Notes under the pieces: generated by a model
Databases searched by the model: none
What the model was told of the DNA's origin: nothing
Seen by the model: the letters and a program-made list of their open reading frames with translations, nothing else
Part shown: positions 1 through 7,704 of the stretch, piece by piece
Layout: every line of letters starts with the position of its first letter
How positions within the stretch are numbered: position 1 is the stretch's first letter
Source of the DNA: Bacteroidota bacterium
GTDB taxonomy: Bacteria; Spirochaetota; Spirochaetia; JABMQR01
Reading direction: 5' to 3'
Assembly (NCBI GenBank): GCA_013202335.1
Contig: JABMQR010000356.1
Location: forward strand, 1 to 31,153
DNA length: 31,153 nucleotides
Position numbers and translations under genes: made by a program

Positions 1-92
1 GAAAAACAGTACATAACAGGACAATATAAATATTATAAACAATCAAAGAATCTACAATACAAGCTTTCGGATAGGCAATTTAAGAAATTTTA

Positions 93-113
93 GTCTTTGC
101 AACTCCTAAAGAC
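93..113 (-). terminator. possible weak terminator of tag
   Basis: On the minus strand, 17 nt past the tag stop, GTCTTT and AAAGAC form a 6-bp stem with a 9-nt loop, followed by TAAAATTT rather than a clean T run. It is in the right place for the end of the tag transcript, but the stem is A/T-rich and the U-tract is broken, so this is a weak call. Confidence 0.3.
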
Positions 114-130
114 GGGAGATAGACTGATTA

Positions 131-700
131 TTATTCTGTCGTTAGTTCCTTATACCGAAAACAGCTTGTAATATGATCGTTAATTACCCCAATTGCCTGC
201 AGATGTGCATAGAGTGTAGTTGATCCGACAAATTTAAAACCCCGCTTTTTCAAATCCCTGCTAACCATATCCGACAGCTCAGAAGTAACCTGCATATTGT
301 GTAATGATGTAATTTTATTATTAACTACTTTCCCATTGGTGAAATGCCAGATATAAGCATCAAAAGTTCCAAACTCCTTCTGAACTTCAATAAATTTTCC
401 GGCATTGTTGATTAAAGCAGCAATTTTCAACCTGTTCCGGATAATTCCTGCATCCTGCAGTAGCGATGCAATTTTTTTACTACCATAATTTACGACTTTC
501 TCCACAGCAAAGTTATTAAAAGCTTTCCGGAAGTTCTCCCTTTTATTCAGAATAGTGCTCCAGCTGAGTCCGGCCTGCATAAATTCCAGAACAAGAAACT
601 CGAAATGTCTCTGTTCATCATGCACAGGGGTTCCCCACTCTGTATCATGATACGCTCTCATTAAATCAGTGGATTCACACCACTCACATCGTTTAATCAT
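131..700 (-). CDS. tag: DNA-3-methyladenine glycosylase I
   Basis: This base-excision repair enzyme removes 3-methyladenine from alkylated DNA in the cytoplasm. The 189-aa product matches the usual length of Tag. It has the N-terminal zinc-snap residues C5 and H18 (AYHDTEWG), the substrate-pocket region around E39 and W47 (QAGLSW), the KRGFKFVG segment, and the C-terminal zinc ligands H176 and C180. The start is placed at the ATG at 700, which has a strong AGGGGGA Shine-Dalgarno. A 14-codon upstream extension in the same frame lies inside the preceding gene and is not conserved in Tag. The ATG overlaps the stop of the upstream acetyltransferase as TAATG, so the two are probably translationally coupled. 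Identification is secure. Confidence 0.95.
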   Translation of the reverse strand: MIKRCEWCESTDLMRAYHDTEWGTPVHDEQRHFEFLVLEFMQAGLSWSTILNKRENFRKAFNNFAVEKVVNYGSKKIASLLQDAGIIRNRLKIAALINNAGKFIEVQKEFGTFDAYIWHFTNGKVVNNKITSLHNMQVTSELSDMVSRDLKKRGFKFVGSTTLYAHLQAIGVINDHITSCFRYKELTTE

Positions 701-1854
701 TATTCCCCCTTGAGAAGAACATAATGGATATGATCCTCCCATTTTCCGGCTATCCGAAGATACTTTTCTGAGATCCCCTCACTTTTAAATCCCAGCTTCT
801 CCGCTACTGCCCGTGATGCCGTATTTTCCGGCATGATGTTAGCCTCAATTCTATGAAGACTAAACTCTTCAAATCCAATTTTCAGCAGTTCTGCTAAAGC
901 TTCTGTAATAAAACCTTTATTCACAGACCTCTGATCCATTTGGTATCCCAAAAAGGCTGAACCAAAGTAACCATAGACAATCTGGGAAAGACCGAGGTTT
1001 CCTATAGCAGTTTTTTCTGTATAATCTGAAGCAGTACCTGAATCCGGTTCTTTACTAAAAATCCAGAGACGCACACCTACCGATTGCTGCTCAAGCTCTA
1101 TCTCTTTCTGGATGATTTTTATTTGCCCGGTCAACGTATAGAAACTCTCATCACGTACAGGACTCCAGCGGGCATGAAAAGCTCTGTTCTTTTGATAAAA
1201 CTCCAGAGCAGCCGGAGCATCTGCCTCAGTCATACTCCTTAGTATTAAACGATCTGTTTCAATTTCCCTTCCGGTATTTCCCAATCCTGATTCCCACTCA
1301 GAAGAGAGGATACTCATCTCAATCAAATTAAGATATTCTCCTTTAACAGAAAAATGATCACGCAGCATCCCGTCACGACGAAATCCAAGTCCGGTATAAC
1401 AACGCAGTGCCGGTATGTTTGTATCAAAAACCCCGAGGCCAATTTTATGCAGTTTTTCTTCTGAAAATCCGATGTCCAGAATGCAGCGTACTGCTTGTGT
1501 CGCAAGCCCTTTTCCCCTCATCTCTTTATTACCTATGAGTACGAATCCTATTCTTGCAGTTCTGTTTATCCGGTCAATCTGACCAAGAGCTATAACCCCA
1601 ACAGAAAAAACTTCCTTTGAATCACCATCAAGGTTTGTCGCTTTTTGTACCTCTATTACAAACAAACGACTTTTTCCTGTTACAATATTATCAACAAGGT
1701 AATCTTTTATCTGGATTTCAGTAAGCGGAGAGGTAAAGTGCATACCCGCCCAGAACAACATTTCATGCGCATCAGCTTCACCCATCCACCCCATAAGTAT
1801 CGGAATATCATGTGTGGTAAACGGCCGCAGAGCCACAGCAAATTTCTTCTTCAT
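700..1854 (-). CDS. tandem-domain GNAT N-acetyltransferase
   Basis: The 384-aa protein carries two GNAT folds in a row. The first (about residues 6-180) has the acetyl-CoA pyrophosphate-binding stretch MRGKGLATQA and the GLGF strand typical of RimJ/RimL-like enzymes. The second (about 197-384) begins ETDRLILRSM and has NKGFITEAL and EKLGF. Substrates could be a protein N-terminus, an aminoglycoside-like compound or a small amine; the sequence does not say. The ATG lacks a strong Shine-Dalgarno of its own and overlaps the stop codon of a short upstream frame (TAATG). Its own stop overlaps the tag start in the same way. Fused double GNATs are uncommon but known. The acetyltransferase call is firm, the role unknown. 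Confidence 0.88.
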   Translation of the reverse strand: MKKKFAVALRPFTTHDIPILMGWMGEADAHEMLFWAGMHFTSPLTEIQIKDYLVDNIVTGKSRLFVIEVQKATNLDGDSKEVFSVGVIALGQIDRINRTARIGFVLIGNKEMRGKGLATQAVRCILDIGFSEEKLHKIGLGVFDTNIPALRCYTGLGFRRDGMLRDHFSVKGEYLNLIEMSILSSEWESGLGNTGREIETDRLILRSMTEADAPAALEFYQKNRAFHARWSPVRDESFYTLTGQIKIIQKEIELEQQSVGVRLWIFSKEPDSGTASDYTEKTAIGNLGLSQIVYGYFGSAFLGYQMDQRSVNKGFITEALAELLKIGFEEFSLHRIEANIMPENTASRAVAEKLGFKSEGISEKYLRIAGKWEDHIHYVLLKGE

Positions 1855-2027
1855 TAGAATTTCCAGGAGTCATAGCAGACAATTTCATTCCGCCACTCCT
1901 GAAGGTTCATAGCTGATGGGGCAATATGCGCTGCTTCAAGGATATGCTTGATTTTCATTTTTTCAACTGGGTTATCTAAATAGGACCTAACCCTTTTCCT
2001 TATTTTCATTGCATCCTGTACATGCAT
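1854..2027 (-). pseudogene. truncated nitroreductase N-terminus (57 aa)
   Basis: A short frame starts at ATG 2027 behind a textbook GGAGG (8-nt spacing) and encodes 57 residues, ending TAA at 1854. The product has the hallmarks of the nitroreductase N-terminus: RKRVRSYLDNPVE (the FMN-phosphate-binding RRSVR-like segment) and ILEAAHIAPSAMNLQEWR. It stops just after the first core strand, where a complete enzyme would continue for another 110-150 residues. The missing part is not in the downstream sequence, so this is a deletion remnant rather than a frameshift. The stop overlaps the next ATG (TAATG), so the stub may now act as a translated leader delivering ribosomes to the acetyltransferase. 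Confidence 0.75.
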
Positions 2028-2114
2028 ATTTTACACCTCCTGCAGAATTTAAGATTCTCGCTATTCTGCTTGCATGTTAGTGTGAAACGGGAAATGTGAA
2101 AAGCCTGCAAACAC

Positions 2115-2149
2115 AAAAAACCGGCAACTCCTATTTCGAAAGCTGCCGG
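2115..2149 (-). terminator. rho-independent terminator
   Basis: Reading the minus strand, CCGGCAGC pairs with GTTGCCGG (8 bp, one G-U) around a 13-nt loop and is followed directly by TTTTTT. It lies about 200 nt past the lipoprotein stop and about 90 nt before the nitroreductase stub, separating these two minus-strand units. Confidence 0.8.
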
Positions 2150-2344
2150 GAAATTATTTACTGAAATTTATCTATCGGGCTTCAAAATGAGAGCCTCTAT
2201 AGAAAACAAAAACCCAGTTGATGGAACATCCGGTCTTTCTGTTTATTCAAGTATCACTCATTTGCACTTCCTCCGAGCTTACTACATCCGGGACCGGATA
2301 ACATGCTTTTTCCACCTGATACAGGTGTTATGGTAATTTGTGTG
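2150..2344. other. intergenic stretch without recognisable gene
   Basis: Between the terminator and the lipoprotein stop I see only very short frames. One minus-strand GGAGG is followed by a four-codon ATG frame (M-S-D-T-stop), which I do not consider a gene. No promoter or repeat stands out. It is probably the 3' untranslated region of the lipoprotein transcript. Confidence 0.4.
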
Positions 2345-2791
2345 CTAATCCTTTCCGCCAGCAACCGAGATAGACCGAATCACCTCATAATCGGAGTGCA
2401 CATTTCTCAGATACCATTTCAAGGTGTTGGTGAGCTTGATCCTTTCGGGTTTCATCTGCTGCAGCTGGTAGAAAAGATTCAGGACCTTTATGCGGTACTC
2501 ATCATTTCGGTTCCGTGGCAAATTTACCTTGAAATCAAACTGTCGTTCGTAGACGTCGAGTAGTTGGGCGATGCAATTAGCCGCTTCTGTTGATGATTCA
2601 ACATCATATGCAGGGATATTGGATGCATCAATTCTCTGCACGGCGGCAACTATAGCGCTTACCTCTTTATCGCCTTGGAAATCGGCGTATCGGTACACTG
2701 GGTTTATTTTCAGGGATGTGCATCCTGCACTGAGTATCATCAGGAAAAGTACGGTAACGGCTATACCTATTTTGGGATATTGTTTTTTCAT
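2345..2791 (-). CDS. small predicted lipoprotein, unknown function
   Basis: The 148-aa product has a lipoprotein signal: a KK-containing N-terminus, a hydrophobic stretch and the lipobox LSAGC with the acylated cysteine at residue 24. The mature part (about 125 aa) is polar, probably helical and has no further membrane segment, so it should be anchored to a membrane facing the periplasm or outside. I do not recognise a family. The start is the ATG at 2791, preceded by GAGGA at ideal spacing; a GTG 12 nt upstream is in frame but sits before that Shine-Dalgarno. It lies about 75 nt downstream of the UreH-like gene in the same direction and could share its transcript. Confidence 0.7.
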   Translation of the reverse strand: MKKQYPKIGIAVTVLFLMILSAGCTSLKINPVYRYADFQGDKEVSAIVAAVQRIDASNIPAYDVESSTEAANCIAQLLDVYERQFDFKVNLPRNRNDEYRIKVLNLFYQLQQMKPERIKLTNTLKWYLRNVHSDYEVIRSISVAGGKD

Positions 2792-2867
2792 AAGCTTCCT
2801 CACTCTGTGATATATACAGGGATTCCGTGTGGAGGTTACTTATGTAAATGTGTATAGCCGTAATACA

Positions 2868-3539
2868 TTACAGCCCGAAAAACTGGATACCTGCTCCGCA
2901 GAGGAGGATAACAGAACCGGTGATAACCGGGGCCGCTTTCTTCAGGAACCCGAAACGTACTAGTGTAAGGCCTTTATAGGCAATATATACAATAGTTATC
3001 ATGGTAGCTATCGTGACAGCACCAAATAGAAGGGACATGACAGCCATCCTTGTATATTCCGCATGCAGCCCGTAGTAGAAAAGCATGGGGATCAGCACTT
3101 CACAGGGACCGAATACAAAAATGATGAAAAGGACCCATGGGGTGAGTTCTTTCTTTTGTCCATGGTTATCTCCCCTGGTGCGTTGCCATAAATGGATATG
3201 TGGTTTCCTGGACGAGTGTCTCCAGAGATGTAGGAGTCCCCATATAGTATATCCCAGACCGAACACCATGAGTGCCCAGGCTACAATACTGCCTCGTATA
3301 TCCTGGAACTGTTCAAGTCTCACGAGGGCGATCCCGGCGGCTGCCCCGACAAGACCAAGCAGTACAGAACTTATGATATGACCGATCCCGCAGAAGAACG
3401 TAAGCCATCCGGTCCGGCTCCAGGACCAATGTTTATGTTTGCTGATGGCGATAAACGGCAGATAGTGGTCGGGTCCTGCTACTGTGTGAATAAATGCAAG
3501 TCCAATGATAGTCGGTATGGTGATTAATTCGGCGTTCAT
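2868..3539 (-). CDS. UreH/NicO-like integral membrane protein, possible nickel transporter
   Basis: The 223-aa protein is very hydrophobic, with about six membrane segments and a central charged, His-containing loop (around HSSRKPHIHLW and DNHGQKKE). Segment 1 contains HTVAGPDHYLPF, resembling the histidine/aspartate metal signature of NicO, UreH and NiCoT nickel-cobalt permeases (canonical HX4DH; here one residue longer). A later GPCEVLIPM segment fits the same superfamily. It diverges from the larCEB nickel cofactor genes, so nickel import is the natural guess, but TauE/SafE-type relatives also exist. The start is taken at ATG 3539; a TTG 36 nt upstream is in frame. There is no Shine-Dalgarno; TTGAAA-17-TACTGT ends 7 nt before the ATG, suggesting a leaderless message. 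Confidence 0.65.
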   Translation of the reverse strand: MNAELITIPTIIGLAFIHTVAGPDHYLPFIAISKHKHWSWSRTGWLTFFCGIGHIISSVLLGLVGAAAGIALVRLEQFQDIRGSIVAWALMVFGLGYTIWGLLHLWRHSSRKPHIHLWQRTRGDNHGQKKELTPWVLFIIFVFGPCEVLIPMLFYYGLHAEYTRMAVMSLLFGAVTIATMITIVYIAYKGLTLVRFGFLKKAAPVITGSVILLCGAGIQFFGL

Positions 3540-3684
3540 ACAAATCACAGTAAATGAAAAAGTAGTGAATTTCAACTATATATGGTGATAAATAAGTAAT
3601 AAAGGTGACAAGTGGTGAGTGAAGATAATGTCTGTGTTGCCGCACGATGATGTATATGGTATCTTACCGGCACAGGAGATCGGA

Positions 3685-4917
3685 ATGAAGACTTTGTATT
3701 ATGACTGTTTCAGCGGAATCAGTGGAGATATGCACCTCGGGGCGATGATCGATATGGGTGTTCCCGCAGAATATATAAAAAAGGAGCTCTCTAAGCTTAA
3801 GATTGATGAGGAATTTGATCTCAGGATATATACAGCCCAGAAAATGGGAATTACCGGAACTAAGGTGGATGTAGTGCTTAAAGGGCATGATCATGAGATA
3901 CATGATGCACCTGAAGAGCACTCTTCTCATCCACACCATCATGAGCATCGCTCCTTTACCGATATCAGCAGTATTATCAAGGCAGGCGGGTACAGCGGGA
4001 AAGTAGAAACCCTTGCCATTGCCATATTCAGGAAGGTTGCCGAAGCCGAGTCTAAGGTGCATGGAGTGGGAATAGATGAGGTCCACTTCCATGAAGTGGG
4101 GGCTACTGATGCCATTGTTGATATTGTCGGTGCCGCATTATGTATTGACTACCTCAAGGTTGACCGGATAATTGCATCACCTGTACAGGTCGGCGGCGGG
4201 TTTGTTGAGTGTGCGCATGGGACCTTTCCAGTTCCTGCCCCTGCAACAACTGAAATCCTGAAGAATATCCCCTGCAAGTTCGGGGCGGTCAACAGGGAGA
4301 CAACAACTCCTACCGGTGCGGCGATTCTTGCAGCTTCTGTCGATGAGTTTACATCCTCTCCGGAGATGGTTCCCGAAAAGATCAGTTACGGTCTTGGAAC
4401 CAAGGATTTTCCCATTCCCAATGTCCTGAGACTTGTTCTTGGAACGACTGAACCGGAAGAGAGTGAGGGAAAAGAAAACCTGCTGATTGAGTGCAACCTT
4501 GATGACATGACAGGTGAAGACCTGGGATACCTCATGAACAGGCTCTTTGATGCAGGTGCCCTCGATGTCTTCTACACACCGATACAGATGAAAAAAAACC
4601 GTCCGGCAGTAAAGCTGTCGGTATTGTGCCTGCCTCGCCTGAAAGAAACAATTTCAGGAACGCTGTTTAACTATTCCGGGACCTTCGGAATCCGGGTAAG
4701 CAGGGTTGAGAAGGTGATGATGGAACGTACCACAAAGCAGGTCCCCACCAAATGGGGAAATGTAAGACTCAAAGAGGGAGTACTTCCTTCCGGAGAAGTT
4801 ACAAGGAAGGTGGAGTATGAAGACCTTGCAAGGATAGCGGATACTGAGGGTGTTTCACCTGCAAGAATCCGTAATGCGGTTATGGGTGCTGTTGAAAAGG
4901 AGAAACATGATGCCTGA
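3685..4917 (+). CDS. larC: nickel-pincer cofactor nickel-insertion protein LarC
   Basis: LarC inserts nickel into the pyridinium bis-thiocarboxylate nucleotide, using CTP, in the last step of nickel-pincer nucleotide (NPN) synthesis. The 410-aa product starts with the conserved YYDCFSGISGDM. A His-rich metal-binding segment at 68-88 contains HPHHHEH. Then come HFHEVGATDAIVDIVG (about 135-150) and the C-terminal domain beginning near ECNLDDMTGEDLG. In Lactiplantibacillus plantarum LarC is made by a programmed frameshift between larC1 and larC2; here it is one uninterrupted frame. The start is ATG 3685 with an AGGAGA site; an in-frame 22-codon extension upstream does not look like LarC. It overlaps larE by 8 nt. 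Confidence 0.93.
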   Translation: MKTLYYDCFSGISGDMHLGAMIDMGVPAEYIKKELSKLKIDEEFDLRIYTAQKMGITGTKVDVVLKGHDHEIHDAPEEHSSHPHHHEHRSFTDISSIIKAGGYSGKVETLAIAIFRKVAEAESKVHGVGIDEVHFHEVGATDAIVDIVGAALCIDYLKVDRIIASPVQVGGGFVECAHGTFPVPAPATTEILKNIPCKFGAVNRETTTPTGAAILAASVDEFTSSPEMVPEKISYGLGTKDFPIPNVLRLVLGTTEPEESEGKENLLIECNLDDMTGEDLGYLMNRLFDAGALDVFYTPIQMKKNRPAVKLSVLCLPRLKETISGTLFNYSGTFGIRVSRVEKVMMERTTKQVPTKWGNVRLKEGVLPSGEVTRKVEYEDLARIADTEGVSPARIRNAVMGAVEKEKHDA

Positions 4918-5731
4918 TACTAAGAGTAAACTCGATAAGCTGGCAGGACTGCTGGCAGGATACGGTTCCTGTGCAGTAGCCTTTTCCGGCGGGGTGGACA
5001 GTACCTTCCTGCTTGCAGCAGCCCGGAAAGAACTTGGTAATCGGGTGACGGCAATAACTGTCGATACTCCGTATATGGCTAAATGGGAGATTGCGGAGGC
5101 GAAAGAGCTCTGCAGGGAGCTTGATGTGACACATGAGGTTATCACGTTGCCAATCCCCGAAGATGTACGTAACAACCCAGAAGACCGCTGTTATCTGTGT
5201 AAAAGACGGGTATTCAGGACATTGCAGGAAAAAACGGATGAACTCGGTCTCTCTGTGCTGGTTGACGGGACCAATGCAGATGATATCGGGGAATACCGAC
5301 CGGGTTTAAAGGCGCTGAGGGAACTCAAAGTACGCAGCCCCCTGATGGAGGCCGGCATGACAAAAGATGAGATAAGGACTACTGCCAGGTCGTGGGATCT
5401 CAGTGTCTGGGATAAACCGCCGTACGCATGCCTCATGACTCGTCTGCCCCATGGTGTACAGGTTAATGAGAAGAGCCTGCGCATGGTGGAACAGGCGGAA
5501 CTATTCTTTATGCAGCATGGCCTGCGGCATGTTCGTGTCCGTTTTCACGACGAGATTGCCCGGGTTGAGGTGCCCAAAGAGTTGTTCAGCACCGTATGTG
5601 ATGCGCAGTTTTCGAATAAGGCGGTGACCAAACTCAAGGAACTGGGATTCAAGTATGTTTGTCTCGATCTCGGTGGATATGTAACCGGCAGTATGGGTAC
5701 TGCAGGGGGTAGTGTAGATGAAACAGCATAG
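4910..5731 (+). CDS. larE: ATP-dependent sulfur transferase LarE
   Basis: LarE adenylates the pyridinium dicarboxylate mononucleotide and converts its carboxylates to thiocarboxylates for the nickel-pincer cofactor. The 273-aa product has the PP-loop SGGVDST (26-32). Three cysteines stand out: C94 and C97 in CYLC, and C174 in YACLMTRLP. C174 corresponds to the position of the sacrificial cysteine in the L. plantarum enzyme. A three-cysteine set like this is the pattern described for LarE proteins that bind a [4Fe-4S] cluster and use it catalytically, so I infer the cluster type. The start is ATG 4910, with AAGGAG 7 nt upstream inside the larC end; ATG 4907 is possible. It overlaps larC by 8 nt and larB by 14 nt. 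Confidence 0.92.
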   Translation: MPDTKSKLDKLAGLLAGYGSCAVAFSGGVDSTFLLAAARKELGNRVTAITVDTPYMAKWEIAEAKELCRELDVTHEVITLPIPEDVRNNPEDRCYLCKRRVFRTLQEKTDELGLSVLVDGTNADDIGEYRPGLKALRELKVRSPLMEAGMTKDEIRTTARSWDLSVWDKPPYACLMTRLPHGVQVNEKSLRMVEQAELFFMQHGLRHVRVRFHDEIARVEVPKELFSTVCDAQFSNKAVTKLKELGFKYVCLDLGGYVTGSMGTAGGSVDETA

Positions 5732-6479
5732 TACAGAAGCCGTAACCGAAATCCTTGAACGGTATAAGTCGGGGAAGCTCACCCCCGAAGAGGCCGGACA
5801 GGCAGTTCGTGACTGTTTTTTTACTGATCTTGGACATACGGTAATAGATAACGACCGGAAAATGCGCAATGGATATCCCGAAGTAGTGTATGGAGAGGGA
5901 AAAAGTCCTGAGCAGCTTGTCGATATCTTCTCGGCGATGGATGAACGGGATGACCACGTGATTGCGACCAGGGTCAGCAGGGAAGGCGCGGAAGCAGTTT
6001 TAGCACGCTGTTCGAGGGCTGTGTATCATGAGGAGGGGAGAATACTTACCCTGACTTCACATACAGCCGCTCCCAAGCAGTCTGAGAGTGTTATTGCCGT
6101 AGTGACCGCAGGTACCAGTGATGTTCCTGTAGCCGAGGAAGCGGCCCTTACTGCTGAATTCCTCGGGAATCGCGTCCTGAGGCTTATCGATGTGGGCGTT
6201 GCCGGTATTCACCGTCTTTTTGACAGGATTGAAGAGATCAGGACGGCAAAAGTCGTCATTGTCATAGCCGGAATGGAAGGAGCCCTGCCAAGTGTGGTAG
6301 GAGGTCTTGTGGATGTCCCGGTTATTGCGGTCCCTACCAGTGTCGGCTATGGTGCCGCATTCGGCGGACTCTCAGCCCTGCTTGGTATGTTGAACAGCTG
6401 TGCCTCGGGTGTGGGAGTTGTGAACATAGATAACGGGTTTGGCGCTGCATATCTTGCGAGTATGATAAATCGACAGTAA
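5718..6479 (+). CDS. larB: pyridinium-3,5-biscarboxylate mononucleotide synthase LarB
   Basis: LarB carboxylates and hydrolyses nicotinic acid adenine dinucleotide, the first step of nickel-pincer nucleotide synthesis. The 253-aa product has the LarB N-terminus (LTPEEAGQAVRD, then the LGHTVIDNDRKMRNGYPEVVYGEGK region, the most conserved part of the family) and a PurE-like C-terminal domain from about 120 with VTAGTSDVPVAEEA, VIAGMEGALPSVVGG and PTSVGYGAAFGG. The ATG overlaps the larE end by 14 nt and has a GGGGG site 7 nt upstream, so larC-larE-larB is one translationally coupled operon. All three synthesis steps are present, but no LarA racemase/epimerase apoenzyme is in the window. Confidence 0.94.
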   Translation: MKQHSTEAVTEILERYKSGKLTPEEAGQAVRDCFFTDLGHTVIDNDRKMRNGYPEVVYGEGKSPEQLVDIFSAMDERDDHVIATRVSREGAEAVLARCSRAVYHEEGRILTLTSHTAAPKQSESVIAVVTAGTSDVPVAEEAALTAEFLGNRVLRLIDVGVAGIHRLFDRIEEIRTAKVVIVIAGMEGALPSVVGGLVDVPVIAVPTSVGYGAAFGGLSALLGMLNSCASGVGVVNIDNGFGAAYLASMINRQ

Positions 6480-6502
6480 ATACCTGTAAAAGAGAGTGAG
6501 GT

Positions 6503-6733
6503 ATGAGAGAAATACTGGGCAGACTTAAACCCGAATTATCTCTACGGTGTTTGCAGACCTCGGGTCGAGTAGAAGTGCGTCTTTCCCGCCTCAGGAACAG
6601 GTTTGTTTTCTCTGTTACTCCCCGTTTCCTCTGGGAGTGCCACCATATTTGTTCCATAACGAGATTGAATGCACAACCCTCTCAGATCCGCCAGCAACCG
6701 ACGGATAGTAATGCACATCCAAAAAGTCAGTGA
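6503..6733 (+). pseudogene. stub of a gene downstream of larB, probably truncated
   Basis: A frame opens 23 nt after larB with a good Shine-Dalgarno (GTGAGG just before the ATG), as expected for a fourth operon gene. It begins MREILGRLKPEL and continues to a 76-aa product. The later part is Arg-, Ser- and Gln-rich, lacks the composition of a real protein, and overlaps the start of the mobile-type gene that follows. I read it as the 5' end of a lost gene joined to foreign DNA around 6540-6570. I cannot tell what gene it was; the first dozen residues do not identify LarA. Confidence 0.3.
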
Positions 6734-7451
6734 TAAGGCTTTGGCTTTGTTCAAATCTGTCAATCCTGAGACAACTTTAAAGGATGTACAACGTTTTATT
6801 AACCGTAAAGCTTTAATCCCGCGGTGGGGCCCAGGTGAAAAAAAACGATCGAGGATACCCACATCAGCAAAACTGGTTAATCCAGCGAGTCTCACGGTCT
6901 CTCCTGTCATACCGAAATCAACTTATGATGCACTCATTCCCGCTGAAGTCCAGAATACCATGCATGAATTCCTCACAACAGAAGCAGGTGTAGCTCCAGC
7001 AGTATCCCAATCGATGATCACTTTTCTTGCCGCAAAACGTGAAACATACTGTCCTCTGTTCTCCAGTCTTGAGCCTGGCCAGATTATTTGGTTAACGCTC
7101 AGTATTGAAAAAGAAAAACCGCCGTTCGTTCAATTCGGACGCCGAGTAGTACGTCCTATTCGGTTAACCCTATATACTCAAGAAGAGTTTCATTCCCCTG
7201 CTGATAACTTAGAAAAGCTAAACAGTATTCACATGGAACAATGCGCCTGTTTCCAGATAGAAGCTTATCTGCAGAGTACACTTCTACCGCAGACTGAACT
7301 CTCACTGCTGTTTCTACGTTCCTATACAACCTTGGCAAGTCTTTCAAACGCCTATATGAATCTGCACCATGTAATACTTCTCTATTTTTTATCTGTTTTT
7401 TATTATACCAGTATATACATATTTTTCGTGTTTTTCTTTTATAGATTTTAA
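6711..7451 (+). pseudogene. DUF1670-like (transposon-associated) gene, 3' end lost
   Basis: This frame begins MHIQKVSDKALALF. It has a middle segment GQIIWLTLSIEKEKP...VVRPIRLTLYTQEE and a later MEQCACFQIEAYLQSTLLPQTELSLLFLRS. These resemble, from memory, DUF1670 proteins, which are linked to insertion-sequence-like DNA; the match is tentative. After about residue 220 the frame becomes a run of Phe, Tyr and Ile unlike any domain and ends at a TAA supplied by the first bases of the MITE-like element at 7449. A full-length relative would have a helix-turn-helix region and more than 50 further residues here. I call it a decayed fragment. There is no convincing Shine-Dalgarno. Confidence 0.45.
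7440..7448. repeat. left 9-bp target site duplication
   Basis: TATAGATTT lies immediately left of the element at 7449-7615 and recurs exactly at 7616-7624 on its right. Confidence 0.75.
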
Positions 7452-7615
7452 ACTGACCGAAAGTCGGTGGGTTATCTCATTGATAAACCTATTTAAAAAA
7501 AAGAATTATTCGAACAAAAAACTTTTTCACGTTTTTTAGTGAATATTTCATTGCTAATTTCTTTTTACCCGTAGATTTCCAGCTGGTAGAATCCCACCGG
7601 CTTCCGGTCAGTTTA
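7449..7615. mobile_element. 167-bp MITE-like element
   Basis: The two ends are inverted repeats. The left end TAAACTGACCGAAAGTCGG matches the reverse complement of the right end, TAAACTGACCGGAAGCCGG, and both continue into TGGG: 21 of 23 positions agree. The element is flanked by identical 9-bp direct repeats (TATAGATTT). The interior is A/T-rich and has no reading frame, so it is non-autonomous and must be moved by a transposase elsewhere. A 9-bp duplication fits several DDE families, including some IS4-like groups, but I cannot assign one; no transposase in this window shows matching ends. Confidence 0.75.
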
Positions 7616-7624
7616 TATAGATTT
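7616..7624. repeat. right 9-bp target site duplication
   Basis: Second copy of TATAGATTT, directly abutting the right terminal inverted repeat of the MITE-like element. Confidence 0.75.
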
Positions 7625-7704
7625 CTTATTTATCAAGAACAGCATGCTCTATTACAACTTTCTCTCAATATTTATCCCTTTATCGTTTACTCCCCTGCTC
7701 ACGG

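Noticed and set aside
1323..1505. 60-aa minus frame inside the GNAT gene and similar short frames throughout
   Set aside because: They overlap well-supported genes in other frames and lack ribosome sites and family features.
3619..3684. N-terminal extension of larC
   Set aside because: The 22 extra codons do not resemble LarC, and the ATG at 3685 has a better Shine-Dalgarno and the conserved family start.
3540..3684. NikR-type nickel operator between the UreH-like gene and larC
   Set aside because: I looked for GTATGA-N16-TCATAC and found no acceptable match; only three GGTGA direct repeats and two TATATGGT occurrences, too weak to call.
6542..6910. 122-aa minus-strand frame opposite the DUF1670-like gene
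   Set aside because: Composition is unconvincing and it lies antisense to a frame with recognisable segments; considered a shadow.
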